From a bacterium (GTDB taxonomy: Bacteria; JAJVIF01): a stretch of 64,000 nucleotides of DNA. Shown here one piece after another: positions 53,489 through 62,490 of the stretch; within the stretch, counting starts at the first letter, position 1, and each line of letters starts with the position of its first letter. The notes beneath the pieces are model-generated. The model did no database searches and was not told the DNA's origin. It was given only the letters and a program-made list of their open reading frames with translations. Location of the stretch: positions 361,204 through 425,203 of the forward strand of contig JAJVIF010000003.1 in NCBI GenBank assembly GCA_022072165.1, read 5' to 3'. Made by a program: the position numbers and the translations under genes.

Positions 53489-53668
53489 GGGAGCTATAGT
53501 TGGCGGCCCAATAATCGTGGTGCGGACTAATATGCAGGAGAATAGGAAGGCCAGTCCAGCGCATGTTATAGCGCGAGCGACATAAGGGCCGGGTCTCTGA
53601 GGCGCGATAGGCTGGCATACCTGAGTCCGGAACCCCGCATCTGAAGCGGGATTCTGTGGTCCAGGGGC
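53489..53668. other. Intergenic region, no gene seen
   Basis: About 180 bases between the VanW-type gene and the HU promoter. A short inverted repeat (CCCGC-ATCTGAA-GCGGG near 53636) may help end the upstream transcript. No protein, tRNA or known RNA was recognised. Confidence 0.4.
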
Positions 53669-53698
53669 TTGACACCCGATTCACACTATGTCTACACT
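53669..53698 (+). promoter_or_regulatory. Promoter of the HU gene
   Basis: Consensus -35 TTGACA (53669-53674), 18-base spacer, -10 TACACT (53693-53698). It implies a 5' leader of about 150 bases containing a small hairpin (CCGCT...AGCGG) before the AAAGGAG ribosome site. Confidence 0.7.
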
Positions 53699-53853
53699 TT
53701 TCCCCCGGATGCCCGCAAAGCCGCTTGAATAGCGGCATCGCGGAGACCAGTCGCTGCATAGGGCTGTAAAAATGCGGTAAGCCGCAAGTCACAGTGCCAG
53801 TGCAGTGGGGCATCCACTTTAAGACCGTAGTCACTCAAAGGAGCCCTCTGGCA

Positions 53854-54126
53854 ATGAACAAAGCCGAGCTCATCGATGCCGTAGCGGAAGCTACGGGCCT
53901 GACCAAGACCGATGCCAAGAAGGCGGTCGAGGCCACCATCGAAACCATCACTGGCCAGCTGCAGAAGCATGAGGAAGTTCGCCTCATCGGCTTCGGTACG
54001 TTTGGTGTCCGCAAGCGGAATGCCCGCAAGGGTGTCAATCCGCAGTCGGGTAAGGAGATCAAGATCAAAGCGAAGAACGTGCCGTTCTTCCGCCCCGGTG
54101 TCGGTCTCAAGGATTCCATCAAGTAG
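53854..54126 (+). CDS. hup: DNA-binding protein HU
   Basis: 90 residues from ATG 53854 (AAAGGAG upstream), exactly HU length. It starts MNKAELIDAVAEATGLTKTD and carries the DNA-binding arm signature GFGTFGVRKRNARKGVNPQSG. It bends and compacts DNA as a dimer. It has its own strong promoter and terminator. Confidence 0.96.
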   Translation: MNKAELIDAVAEATGLTKTDAKKAVEATIETITGQLQKHEEVRLIGFGTFGVRKRNARKGVNPQSGKEIKIKAKNVPFFRPGVGLKDSIK

Positions 54127-54161
54127 GTCACCGGACCCACGCACTCCCACAAACACACGCC

Positions 54162-54194
54162 ACGTCCGGGGTCTGGGACCCCGGACGTTTTTTT
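54162..54194 (+). terminator. Intrinsic terminator of the HU gene
   Basis: ACGTCCGGGGTC pairs with GACCCCGGACGT (12 bp) around TGG and is followed by a T7 tract. Confidence 0.92.
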
Positions 54195-54241
54195 GTGCAA
54201 GACCTGGTTGTTGCGCTGTAGGCCGCTGTGAGGCGAGGGAC

Positions 54242-55606
54242 CTATTCGGCGGTCGAGATCCCAAGCCCATCCACGAGGAACCAGGGGGCCAGGGTGTTCC
54301 CGACCCAATGGCGTTCGGCGGAGAGGGCCAGCAGCTGTTGACGCAATAGCTGGAACGTGTTGCCGCTGAGCATGGCGTCCTTCAGCCGTCCCACGATCTC
54401 TCCCTGCACCACGACCAGGGCGAGGTCGAGGTTCAGCGCGAAGTCGCCGGAGATGGGGTTGGTGGTGTGGACCCCCATGACGCCATCCACGATGACACCC
54501 CGGCTGATGCCTTTGATCAGGTCCGCCAGGGGCTGGGTCCCGCCACCGATGATGGTGTTGGAAGCGTGGGGAATGATCTCGTTCTGGTAGCTGCGACCTG
54601 CCCCGAGGCTCATCCGCCCGCAGCGGATGCCATTCCCGGTGGAGCCGGTGCCGCTTCGCTGGCCATAGCGCAGGTCGAAGAGGAAGCCCCGTACGATGCC
54701 CTGGTCCACCAGCGCGGTGGGGCTGGCGGTGACCCCCTCATCATCAAGGGGGTAGCTCATCGGACCGCCAGCGACGGTGGGGTCATCGATGATGGTCAGG
54801 AGTTCTGAGAGCGCCTGGGTCCCCAGGGCGTCGCGCAGGCTGGAGAGGCCCTCCACGACCGGCTTGCCGTTGAGGGCATTGGTCAGTGCATGGAAGGTCC
54901 CGAGGGCGTTGGGCGTGAACAGGACGGGATAGGACCCTGATGCCAGTCGGGCAGGACGTTCGCAACCCTGGACTTTCAGCACCATGCGCGACAGGGGATT
55001 GGCGTAGTCGATCCCCTCCGCTGTCGACTGATACAGCTCGTAGGCTTCCAGCTGGTCCTCTGGTCGGGTGACACTGGTGACGAGGTAGCCCGCTTCTTCA
55101 GTATGACCGTAGCGGGCCTGAGCGCCAGCAGAATTGCCGAGTTCGAAGCTGCATTCCGTGTGGAACAGCTCCAGCGCATGAAGGCCCGCCGGGATGGCGG
55201 CCTGCAACTGGGCGATAAGGGACTCACCATCGGCGACCAGATCCGAGGCCGAGCGACCGGCCAGGAGAGCGGGAGCGGTATCGACAGCTGCGGGGGCATA
55301 GGTGGACTGCGGCTCGAAGTCGGCGGGGTCGCCTAGGGACGCCAGATTCCGGGCCATGGCGAGGGTCGCGGACGGATCGGAGAAGTCGCTGGTGGCAAAG
55401 GCCCCGGGGCGACCGGCGGTGTCGCGCATCCGGATCATCAGCCCCCGGGCTTCCCGGACTGTGGCGTCTTTCAGCTTGTTGGCCTCGAAAGAGACCTTGG
55501 TGGTGATGGCAGTCTGGACGAAAGTCTCGACAAACTCGCCCTCCCGGGCGGCAGCGAGGACTTCCTGGGCAAAATCGAGGGCACGGGAGACCGCGACAGG
55601 ATTCAT
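54242..55606 (-). CDS. tldE: TldE/PmbA-family metalloprotease partner
   Basis: 454 residues. It has the U62/PmbA fold: VSFEANKLKDATVREARGL near the N-terminus, then ASNTIIGGGTQPLADLIKGI and a C-terminal SGDFALNLDLALVV segment. It lacks the HExxxH zinc motif, as expected for TldE, the non-catalytic half of the TldD/TldE heterodimeric protease. AAGGAG precedes the start. It follows tldD by 61 bases. Confidence 0.93.
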   Translation of the reverse strand: MNPVAVSRALDFAQEVLAAAREGEFVETFVQTAITTKVSFEANKLKDATVREARGLMIRMRDTAGRPGAFATSDFSDPSATLAMARNLASLGDPADFEPQSTYAPAAVDTAPALLAGRSASDLVADGESLIAQLQAAIPAGLHALELFHTECSFELGNSAGAQARYGHTEEAGYLVTSVTRPEDQLEAYELYQSTAEGIDYANPLSRMVLKVQGCERPARLASGSYPVLFTPNALGTFHALTNALNGKPVVEGLSSLRDALGTQALSELLTIIDDPTVAGGPMSYPLDDEGVTASPTALVDQGIVRGFLFDLRYGQRSGTGSTGNGIRCGRMSLGAGRSYQNEIIPHASNTIIGGGTQPLADLIKGISRGVIVDGVMGVHTTNPISGDFALNLDLALVVVQGEIVGRLKDAMLSGNTFQLLRQQLLALSAERHWVGNTLAPWFLVDGLGISTAE

Positions 55607-55667
55607 GGATGGCTCCTTCAGTGGTGCTGTTCAGCGAGAAATCAGAGAAGCGTGAGACGAGACGGGT

Positions 55668-57056
55668 TTATGCGCCGCCGAGCACCACGTTCTGGATGCG
55701 GATGTGCGGTCCGCCATGACCGACCACCAGCGGCGCCTGTTCGCCTTTGCCGCAGCCTCCGGTGGACTTGAAACTGACATCCTGTCCCACCCGGTCGATG
55801 TGCGACAGGGTCTGGAACAGGTTGCCGGCGAGGGAGACATTTCGGACCCGCTCGGCGATTTGCCCATCGCGGATCATGTAGCCTTCGTCAGCGCCGAACT
55901 GGAACAGCTCGCCGTTGGTCTGTCCGCCATGCGCGCCGACCGCATAGACGCCGAGCTTGATGTCGCTGAACATCTCCTCGCGGGAGTGGGGACCCGCTTC
56001 GATGTAGGTGTTGGTCATCCGGACAATGGGCGCGAAGCGATAGTTGATCGCCCTGGCATTGCCGGTGGGGGCCTCGCCCAATGCGGCGGCGGTCTCCCGG
56101 CTGTGGAGCCGGGCGTTGAGGGTGCCGTTCTTGATCAGGTAGGTCTGCTGCGTCCGGACTCCTTCGTCATCGTAGGAGAACGCACCCCCTTCGCAGATGG
56201 GGCCGATGGCGCTGTCCACAACATTGAGAAAGCTCTCGCCCATGGTCCGCCCGAGGGGGAGCAACTCCTGCCAGGTCGGATTCGCGTGGATGTGGTCCGC
56301 TTCCGAGAGGTGCCCGAAAGCCTCATGGATAAAGACACCGCAGAGGTCCGGATCGACCACCACCGGATAAGTCCCCGCCGGGACTGAAGGGGCTCCCGCG
56401 ATAGCGATGGCTTTCTTCACCGCTTTGGCGCACTTGGGTTCCAGCCCAAAGAGGATTTTGGCGTCGGTGAGGGAATACGCGGTCTCCATCCCGACCTGCA
56501 TCAGACCGTCAGCATCCGGCACCATCGCCATGAGATAGCACTGCACGCGCATTTTTTCCTGGACGATCCAGGAGCCGGCGGTGTCGCAGAAGATGCGCTG
56601 GTAATGGAAGTCGCCGTAGTTGGTGTCGGCGTTGGCGACCTGGGAGTCCTGACTGTTGAGGAGCCGGGTGTAGGCCAGGACTTGTGCGACCTTTTGGTCG
56701 ATCCCGATCTGACGTGGCGACGTCTCGATGCAGCTATGCACGACCTCCTCCACCGGGCGCTTCCCGGCGAGCTGGACGTCGCCCTTCCCGAGCAGTTTGG
56801 CGAGGCTGACGGCCTCCTCCACGCGACGGGGGAGTTCATCGAGGTCGTTGAAGGAGCTGAAACCCCAGCGTCCGTTCACCAGTACGCGGACACAGCCGCC
56901 CAGGTCGGATTCCTGGGAAAGGGCGGTCAGGCCTCCCTTGTTCGCGCTGACGCGGGTGCGGGTGTCGGCTTCCAGTCTGATGGAGGCGTCTTCGGCCTCC
57001 GGGGCATGAGTCAGGGCATCTGAGAGCTGATCGCGCAGCTTGACTATATCCAGCAC
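55668..57056 (-). CDS. tldD: TldD-family zinc metalloprotease
   Basis: 462 residues from GTG 57056 (AAGGAG upstream). The zinc motif is GVFIHEAFGHLSEAD (HExxxH), and the C-terminal EGYMIRDGQIAERVRNVSLAGN is typical of TldD. With TldE it degrades unfolded or modified peptides (microcin B17 maturation and CcdA degradation in E. coli). No peptide-antibiotic genes are nearby, so a general proteolytic role is likely. Confidence 0.94.
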   Translation of the reverse strand: MLDIVKLRDQLSDALTHAPEAEDASIRLEADTRTRVSANKGGLTALSQESDLGGCVRVLVNGRWGFSSFNDLDELPRRVEEAVSLAKLLGKGDVQLAGKRPVEEVVHSCIETSPRQIGIDQKVAQVLAYTRLLNSQDSQVANADTNYGDFHYQRIFCDTAGSWIVQEKMRVQCYLMAMVPDADGLMQVGMETAYSLTDAKILFGLEPKCAKAVKKAIAIAGAPSVPAGTYPVVVDPDLCGVFIHEAFGHLSEADHIHANPTWQELLPLGRTMGESFLNVVDSAIGPICEGGAFSYDDEGVRTQQTYLIKNGTLNARLHSRETAAALGEAPTGNARAINYRFAPIVRMTNTYIEAGPHSREEMFSDIKLGVYAVGAHGGQTNGELFQFGADEGYMIRDGQIAERVRNVSLAGNLFQTLSHIDRVGQDVSFKSTGGCGKGEQAPLVVGHGGPHIRIQNVVLGGA

Positions 57057-57154
57057 GGGCTGGGCTCCTTGGCAGACAGAAGTAGATGGCGGCCGCGTGC
57101 AGTGTACACAGTCGGAGGCCGGGTCGGGAGAGCGCTGGGGTACTCTTCTCTTCC

Positions 57155-58750
57155 GTGCGCCTCTGGTTCATCCCGACGCTGGCTGTCTGTTGCTGGCTGC
57201 TGAGCCCCGCGTTGTGGGCGGCAGAGGCGACCTATCGCCTCGCCAGCAGTGCCGTAGAAGCACCGGAGCGGCCCAGGGCCTCGCCAGAGTCGCTGGTCGC
57301 TCAGGAACTGGCGCAGCTGCAGCTGGTGGAAGTGGCCGGCGACACCCTGGTCTATGACGAAGCCGCGCAGACCGCCTCGTGGCGCGGCGATGTCCGTCTC
57401 ACCGCCGGGTCCATCGAACTCACCACAGAAGCACTCACCCTGACCTTCATCGCGGACCCGGCAGGGGGAGAGCCGCTGCTCGACACCCTGGCAGCGGGAC
57501 CGGTAATGGAGATTCGGGTCCGGCAGAATCTGGTGGTGGTCCGGGGCGAGGAACTCTCCTACGCCTTCCAGTCCGGGGAAGGGCAGGTGCTGAAGCCTGC
57601 CATCGAGTTGCTCCTCCCGGAGGACCTCCTGAAGTCGCTCGGTGACATCCCGCTGTCGCTGGGGGATGTGCAGACCACGGTCTATGGCGACCGGGTGGCG
57701 ATTGCCGAGAATCAGGTGCTCATCGAGGGGGCCTCGGTGACGCTGCTGGCGGAGGGGCGTCAGGACTTCAAGATCACAGCGCGGTCGCTGGAGGTTTTCA
57801 ATCCCTATCCCGATGTCACACAATTACGGACGAAAAATCTGCGGATCCAGCTCGCTGGCTGGACCGTTGTCCGGCTTCCCTGGACGCAGACCTTTACGGT
57901 AGATGGGGAGGTCTCCCGGGAAGGTTGGCAAGTCGACTTTCCCCGGTTTGTTTCTGCCGACGAGGGCATCGGTGTCCAGACCGCCGTGCACTATGACTGG
58001 CTCACCAGCGGCGCTGATGCCCGGGAAGTCCTGGCGCTGGGCGTGGCTTTCGAGGGAATTTTCGATGACCGCACCTACTGGCAGCCGTATGCCGCCTTCC
58101 GGAGGCCCGACCTGGGGGAGTTGCGACTGAAGTGGGGGACCGAGCGGGGGATCTCAGCTCTCGATGATCGCTCGCTGGCGGTCGAGACCGCGCCGGAGCT
58201 GGTCTGGCAGGTCCCGGTGATCGGGGTCGGCGATTGGCTGTCGCTGCGTCCGGAGATCGGCGCGGGTCGCATTGAGGAGCGGGTGACTGCCCGGACATCT
58301 GACCGCCTGCGGGGGACAATCCGCTGGAGCACCCCGCGATTGCCTCTGGGGAGTCCGCATTTCACCGCACAGCTACGGGGGCTCGCCGATCAGCGGTACT
58401 ACGACCAGGGATTTGAGCAGACAATCCTCGAGGGGGGCGTCGTCCTCCAGTACGTCGAGCCGGGGGAGTGGGGGACACAGGTCAGCTGGATGCGTCGGGA
58501 TGACCAGGGCTTTTCGCCCTTTCTCCACGACCGGCTGCGTCTGCGGGAAGAAGCCGCCTTCCGCCAGAAAGTCATCGGACCGGATGGCTGGAGCGGACTG
58601 CTTCGGGGGCGGTATGACATTGAGGAGAGTCGATGGCGGACCTTCGAACTCGGCTTCGGCAAGGAACTGGAGCTACTTGAGGCCCGGCTTTTCTGGGATA
58701 CCATCCGGGATGGGGTCCGGTTTGAACTGGGGTATGTCGGCGAAATCTGA
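57155..58750 (+). CDS. LptD/OstA-like outer-membrane assembly protein (candidate)
   Basis: 531 residues from GTG 57155. A signal peptide (ending WAAEA) is followed by an OstA/LptA-like beta-jellyroll region (DTLVYDEAAQTASWRGDVRL then GSIELTTEALTL, the repeat pattern of LPS-transport proteins). A long beta-rich region of alternating hydrophobic residues ends in EARLFWDTIRDGVRFELGYVG, like a beta-barrel. It is shorter than typical LptD and lacks clear Cys pairs. It supports a diderm envelope; the exact role is uncertain. Confidence 0.65.
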   Translation: MRLWFIPTLAVCCWLLSPALWAAEATYRLASSAVEAPERPRASPESLVAQELAQLQLVEVAGDTLVYDEAAQTASWRGDVRLTAGSIELTTEALTLTFIADPAGGEPLLDTLAAGPVMEIRVRQNLVVVRGEELSYAFQSGEGQVLKPAIELLLPEDLLKSLGDIPLSLGDVQTTVYGDRVAIAENQVLIEGASVTLLAEGRQDFKITARSLEVFNPYPDVTQLRTKNLRIQLAGWTVVRLPWTQTFTVDGEVSREGWQVDFPRFVSADEGIGVQTAVHYDWLTSGADAREVLALGVAFEGIFDDRTYWQPYAAFRRPDLGELRLKWGTERGISALDDRSLAVETAPELVWQVPVIGVGDWLSLRPEIGAGRIEERVTARTSDRLRGTIRWSTPRLPLGSPHFTAQLRGLADQRYYDQGFEQTILEGGVVLQYVEPGEWGTQVSWMRRDDQGFSPFLHDRLRLREEAAFRQKVIGPDGWSGLLRGRYDIEESRWRTFELGFGKELELLEARLFWDTIRDGVRFELGYVGEI

Positions 58751-58791
58751 TATCTGACCGGACCAGGTCGGGTATCGTGCTCCCTCACCTG

Positions 58792-59376
58792 ATGCTGCAC
58801 TTCCAACGCGCCATCGAGATTGCAGCCCCGCTGGAGCGGGTCTTTGCGTTTCACCTCGACACCCGCAACGCCGCACGCATCGCGCCTCCCTTTCCCCGGG
58901 TCCGGGTCGGGGAGGCCACGACCCCGCCCACTGCGGGAGTCAGTGTGCAATGCCTGACAGTCAGCTTCGGGATCGCCAGCTTTCCCTGGGATGCGCTGGT
59001 GACCACCATCGCTGCGCCGACCCTCATCGAGGATGTGCAGGAGCGGGGACCCTTCGCGAGCTGGCGTCATCGCCACGCCTTCGTGGCGGTGAGTCCCACC
59101 GTGACCCGGCTCACCGATGAAATCTGGTGTACCGCCCCCTGGTGGATGGGGGGGCGACTGGGGGAAGGGACTGTGGTCCGGTGGCAGCTGCTGGCGATGT
59201 TCGCCGGACGTCAGGCGGCGACGAAGCGGCTGCTGGAAGATCCCACCGCCCCGGTTTGGGTGACGCCCTCGCATCAGGTGGATCAGGCGGCGGCCCGGGC
59301 GCTGGGAGTCGATTCCACCGGCCGGACTCGTCAGACCGGCATGTTCGTGTCGGTGGCCCCGCCGCCGGCTCCCTGA
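58792..59376 (+). CDS. SRPBCC (START-like) ligand-binding protein
   Basis: 194 residues from ATG 58792; a GTG at 58777 would add five. It begins HFQRAIEIAAPLERVFAFHLDTRN, the usual first strand and helix of SRPBCC proteins. FGIASFPWDALVTTI, FVAVSPTVTRLTDEI and the long C-terminal helix WQLLAMFAGRQAATKRLLE follow. Likely binds a hydrophobic ligand. Its 3' end overlaps the convergent doxX-like gene by 46 bases. Confidence 0.8.
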   Translation: MLHFQRAIEIAAPLERVFAFHLDTRNAARIAPPFPRVRVGEATTPPTAGVSVQCLTVSFGIASFPWDALVTTIAAPTLIEDVQERGPFASWRHRHAFVAVSPTVTRLTDEIWCTAPWWMGGRLGEGTVVRWQLLAMFAGRQAATKRLLEDPTAPVWVTPSHQVDQAAARALGVDSTGRTRQTGMFVSVAPPPAP

Positions 59377-59774
59377 CGCGCTCCCCACCAGGCATCGAGG
59401 GACCATCGCCCCGGCCCCAGACAAAAAATCGCGACGTATTGCAGGCAGTACAGCAGCGCCAGTTCCTTCTTGCTCCAGGGATCCGCACCGTGGGCGATGA
59501 ACCCCGCCACCAGCATGGCGATGACCAGCGGTATCGCGGCCCAGCGGGTGAAGAGGCCCAGCACGATGGCGATGGCGGCGAAGAACTCCGCGCCGACCAG
59601 CAGGGTGTATTCCACGGGAGGCGGCAGGCCGAGAAAGCTCGTAAACGATGTCACCCGTTCGCTGTAGGCCTCCAGTTTTCCCCAGCCATGCAGCCATGCC
59701 ATAAAGCCTCCCGCATTGAGGCGGAGCATGAGGAGTCCGAGATCGGGCCAGTGCGGCAGGGCAAGTCGGGGCAT
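59331..59774 (-). CDS. DoxX-family membrane protein
   Basis: 147 residues from ATG 59774 (AGGAGA upstream). Four transmembrane helices with LLMLRLNAGGFMAWLHGWGKLE and GAEFFAAIAIVLGLFTRWAAI are typical of DoxX. Such proteins are often linked to thiol or quinone redox chemistry. A Gly-rich tail overlaps the end of the convergent SRPBCC gene. Confidence 0.85.
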   Translation of the reverse strand: MPRLALPHWPDLGLLMLRLNAGGFMAWLHGWGKLEAYSERVTSFTSFLGLPPPVEYTLLVGAEFFAAIAIVLGLFTRWAAIPLVIAMLVAGFIAHGADPWSKKELALLYCLQYVAIFCLGPGRWSLDAWWGARQGAGGGATDTNMPV

Positions 59775-60048
59775 GTCGGTGTCTCCTGATGATGATGTGA
59801 GCTTGCGTGACGGATTCAACCACCATGATGCGCCGAGGTCGGCCGATGTTCAATGCCACGGCGTATCCCCCGGGTGCCTGAGCGACCTCCCACTTTGGCG
59901 ATCCTCGTGTAACCAAGCTGGAGGCTCTTGCAGCCCTCACTGACTCCGGCGATGAGGACCGTCGGGACTCCCGCCTCCGAGGGGTCGATCGGCGTTGTTG
60001 GACAGACGCTGCCCACAGGTGGTGACGGTCGCCGTAATCCTCTGGGAC

Positions 60049-61026
60049 ATGAACGTCCTCGACTGGCTCCTCGACGGTGATCCCGTCATTCGCTTCCAAA
60101 CTCTCCGCGACCTCACCGACGCCTCTCCCGGGGAGGTCGCGACCGAGCGTCGACGGATCGCGCACGAGGGCTGGGGCGCGCGACTCCTCGACCTGCAGGG
60201 TGACGATGGACACTGGGATGGCGGCGCTTGCTTCCCCGGGCACCTCGACTGGAGCGCCTGGGACTGGGAAGGGAAGGGCCAGCCCTGGACCGCGACCCTG
60301 CCGGTGTTGCAGCTGCTCCATGAGTTCGGCATCGACCCCGCCGAAGCGCGTGTCCAGGATGCGATCGCACAAGTCCACGCGAAGTGCCGCTGGGAGTACG
60401 CCAACGAACCCTTCTTCGAGGGCGAGGTCGAGCCATGCATCAATGCCCGTGCGGCGACCATCGGCCTCTACTTCGGTCAGCCGGTCGAGCCGATCATTCA
60501 GCGACTGCTGGGGGAGCAGATGGCAGATGGCGGCTGGAACTGCGACCAGGAAAAGGGGTCGGTCCGCTCCTCGTTTCACAGCACGATCTGTGTCCTCGAG
60601 ACATTGCGCGAAGTCGAGCAGGCTTCCGGACATCAGCTCGCGGAGTCCGCCGAGGCCATCGCCACTGCCCGCGAACGTGCCGAAACCTACCTCCTTGACC
60701 GTCAGTTGCTGCGCCGCCGGTCGACCGGGGAGTATGTGAATCCGAACTGGCTCGAGATCGCCTATCCGGTACACTGGTACTACGACCTGCTGCGGGTTCT
60801 CGATTACTTCCAGTCGCGCCAGGTCGCGCCCGATCCGCGCATGGACGAGGCGATCGCGCTCCTCCGTGCGAAGCAGCAGCCGGATGGTCGCTTCCTCCTC
60901 GAGCGGACCCACTTCGGTCCGATGTGGTTCCCGCTGGACGAGGATGGTGTCGGACACCCCAGCCGCTGGAACACTCTCCGGGCTCTGCGGGTGCTCAAAT
61001 GGGCGGATCAGACCCGGCCTTCATAG
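60049..61026 (+). CDS. Terpene-cyclase/prenyltransferase-like alpha-toroid protein
   Basis: 325 residues from ATG 60049. Repeated helical pairs carry QW-type motifs (EQMADGGWNCDQEKG, KQQPDGRFLLE), as in squalene-cyclase-like toroids. It is about half the size of true squalene-hopene cyclase and lacks an obvious DxDD catalytic motif, so cyclase activity is doubtful. Codon use differs little from neighbours. It stands alone between doxX and the tadZ-like gene. Confidence 0.75.
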   Translation: MNVLDWLLDGDPVIRFQTLRDLTDASPGEVATERRRIAHEGWGARLLDLQGDDGHWDGGACFPGHLDWSAWDWEGKGQPWTATLPVLQLLHEFGIDPAEARVQDAIAQVHAKCRWEYANEPFFEGEVEPCINARAATIGLYFGQPVEPIIQRLLGEQMADGGWNCDQEKGSVRSSFHSTICVLETLREVEQASGHQLAESAEAIATARERAETYLLDRQLLRRRSTGEYVNPNWLEIAYPVHWYYDLLRVLDYFQSRQVAPDPRMDEAIALLRAKQQPDGRFLLERTHFGPMWFPLDEDGVGHPSRWNTLRALRVLKWADQTRPS

Positions 61027-61159
61027 AAGTTAATGATTCTCGCTGAAAGTCGACGGGTACTGGTCTGGCACGGGCTCAGTCACTATCCGGCAGCCGCGCC
61101 CGATACTAAACCGTATCGACTTGGGTGGCCCCCTTGCGGTGGCCCAGGGAGCCGTGTGC

Positions 61160-62389
61160 ATGGCCAGGAACTCTGAAGTCACGCTCGTCATCGTGGATGA
61201 CTCCCAGGAAATGCGGGAGACCCTCAAAACGCTCCTGACGTTTAACGAAACGGTACGGGTGGTGGGAGAAGCCAGCAACGGAGAGGAAGCGGTAGACCGG
61301 GTCGCGGAGCTGAAGCCCGACCTGGTGCTGATGGATATCAATATGCCGGGGATGGACGGGCTGAAGGCGACCGAGGCGATCGCGATCAAGTCGCCGCGGA
61401 CCGGAGTCATCATCATTTCGGTGCAGGAAGAAATGGAGTACATGCGGCGGGCGATGTCTGCCGGTGCCCGGGAATACCTGGTCAAGCCCTTCGATTCTGA
61501 TGAGCTCTTCCGGACCATCAACAATGTTGTGGAGAAGGAACGCTTCCGCTGGGGAAATGTCGGCACGGGAACCGGTGGCAACGGCGAGCCTGAGCGGGGG
61601 AAGATTGTGACGGTCTTCTCACCACGGGGAGGGATCGGGAAGTCGCTCCTGGCGACCAATGTCGCCTCGGAGCTCAAGCGCGAGACCCGGCAAAAGGTGC
61701 TTTGTGTGGACCTGTCGGTGGAGTTCGGCGATGTCGCGCTGCTGCTGAATTGCCATGTCGCCTCGACCCTGACGAATCTGGCGCAGACCGGGGTCCAGGC
61801 CATCGATCTGGAATATCTCAAGAGCAACATTCACACGTCGCCCAACGGCGTAGATGTTCTGGCGGCCCCCACGAAGCCCGAATACGCCGAGATGGTGACC
61901 AGTGGGGTCATCTCGAAGGTGCTGGAACTGGCGCGGGAGGAGTGGGACTGGATCGTGGTCGACACCCGTCCGACCTTCGCCGGCGAAATCCTGGCGGCGC
62001 TGGACTTAAGCGACGAAATCCTCATGCTCATTGGCGGGGACTTCCTGTCGCTCAAGAGCGCGTCGCTGTCGCTGCAGGTCTTTTTGTCGCTGAACTACAA
62101 CATGGATGCGGTGAAAGTGATCCTGAACCGCGCGAACTGCCTGCCCAATACGAAGGTGCTGGATTTGGAAAAGGGGCTCAAGAAGCGGATCGATTTCGAG
62201 TTGCCGCTGGACCAGGACCTGGTGCTCAACAGCATTAATCGGGGGGTGCCGTTTATGGACACGAACCCGACAAGCGACCTGGCGAAGGCGGTCCGGAGCG
62301 TCGTGCAGGGGCTGCTGCCGCAGGAAGCGGTGGCGGGTCAGGCGGAGAAGAAGAGCGGCGGGCTGCTGAACATGTTCGCGCGTCGGTAG
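61160..62389 (+). CDS. TadZ/CpaE-like protein: receiver domain plus MinD-type ATPase
   Basis: 409 residues from ATG 61160 (AGGGAG upstream). The receiver domain is complete: LVIVDDSQEM acidic pair, phospho-Asp59 in LVLMDINMPGMDG, Lys in YLVKPFDSDEL. The MinD/ParA-type domain has a deviant Walker A FSPRGGIGKS and Walker B WDWIVVDTRP. This is the layout of CpaE/TadZ, which positions Flp (Tad) pili or secretion machinery at the pole. No other tad genes are in view. It ends just before a terminator-like hairpin and the CRISPR array. Confidence 0.88.
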   Translation: MARNSEVTLVIVDDSQEMRETLKTLLTFNETVRVVGEASNGEEAVDRVAELKPDLVLMDINMPGMDGLKATEAIAIKSPRTGVIIISVQEEMEYMRRAMSAGAREYLVKPFDSDELFRTINNVVEKERFRWGNVGTGTGGNGEPERGKIVTVFSPRGGIGKSLLATNVASELKRETRQKVLCVDLSVEFGDVALLLNCHVASTLTNLAQTGVQAIDLEYLKSNIHTSPNGVDVLAAPTKPEYAEMVTSGVISKVLELAREEWDWIVVDTRPTFAGEILAALDLSDEILMLIGGDFLSLKSASLSLQVFLSLNYNMDAVKVILNRANCLPNTKVLDLEKGLKKRIDFELPLDQDLVLNSINRGVPFMDTNPTSDLAKAVRSVVQGLLPQEAVAGQAEKKSGGLLNMFARR

Positions 62390-62423
62390 GTATGGATTGT
62401 GTTCTGACTCCTGGATTACTCTG

Positions 62424-62448
62424 GCGTCTGCGCCAGCAGACGCATTTT
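62424..62448 (+). terminator. Hairpin with short T-tract after the tadZ-like gene
   Basis: GCGTCTG pairs with CAGACGC (7 bp, loop CGCCAG), followed by ATTTTGT, 35 bases after the stop codon. It probably ends that transcript. The same hairpin would form in a minus-strand transcript leaving the CRISPR array. Confidence 0.6.
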
Positions 62449-62459
62449 GTATAGACAAA

Positions 62460-62482
62460 CAGATGCCGCGTAGCGGCATCTG
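62460..62482. repeat. Perfect hairpin at the edge of the CRISPR array
   Basis: CAGATGCCGC and GCGGCATCTG form a 10-bp perfect stem with loop GTA, 8 bases from the first repeat. No T-run follows on either strand. It may be a leader-associated element or part of a structured RNA that includes the terminal repeat on the minus strand. Confidence 0.75.
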
Positions 62483-62490
62483 AGTCCGCG

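Noticed and set aside
58399-60957. Long open minus-strand frame of about 850 codons
   Set aside because: It runs antisense to the LptD-like, SRPBCC and terpene-cyclase-like genes and across the DoxX gene in another frame; its composition is non-protein-like.
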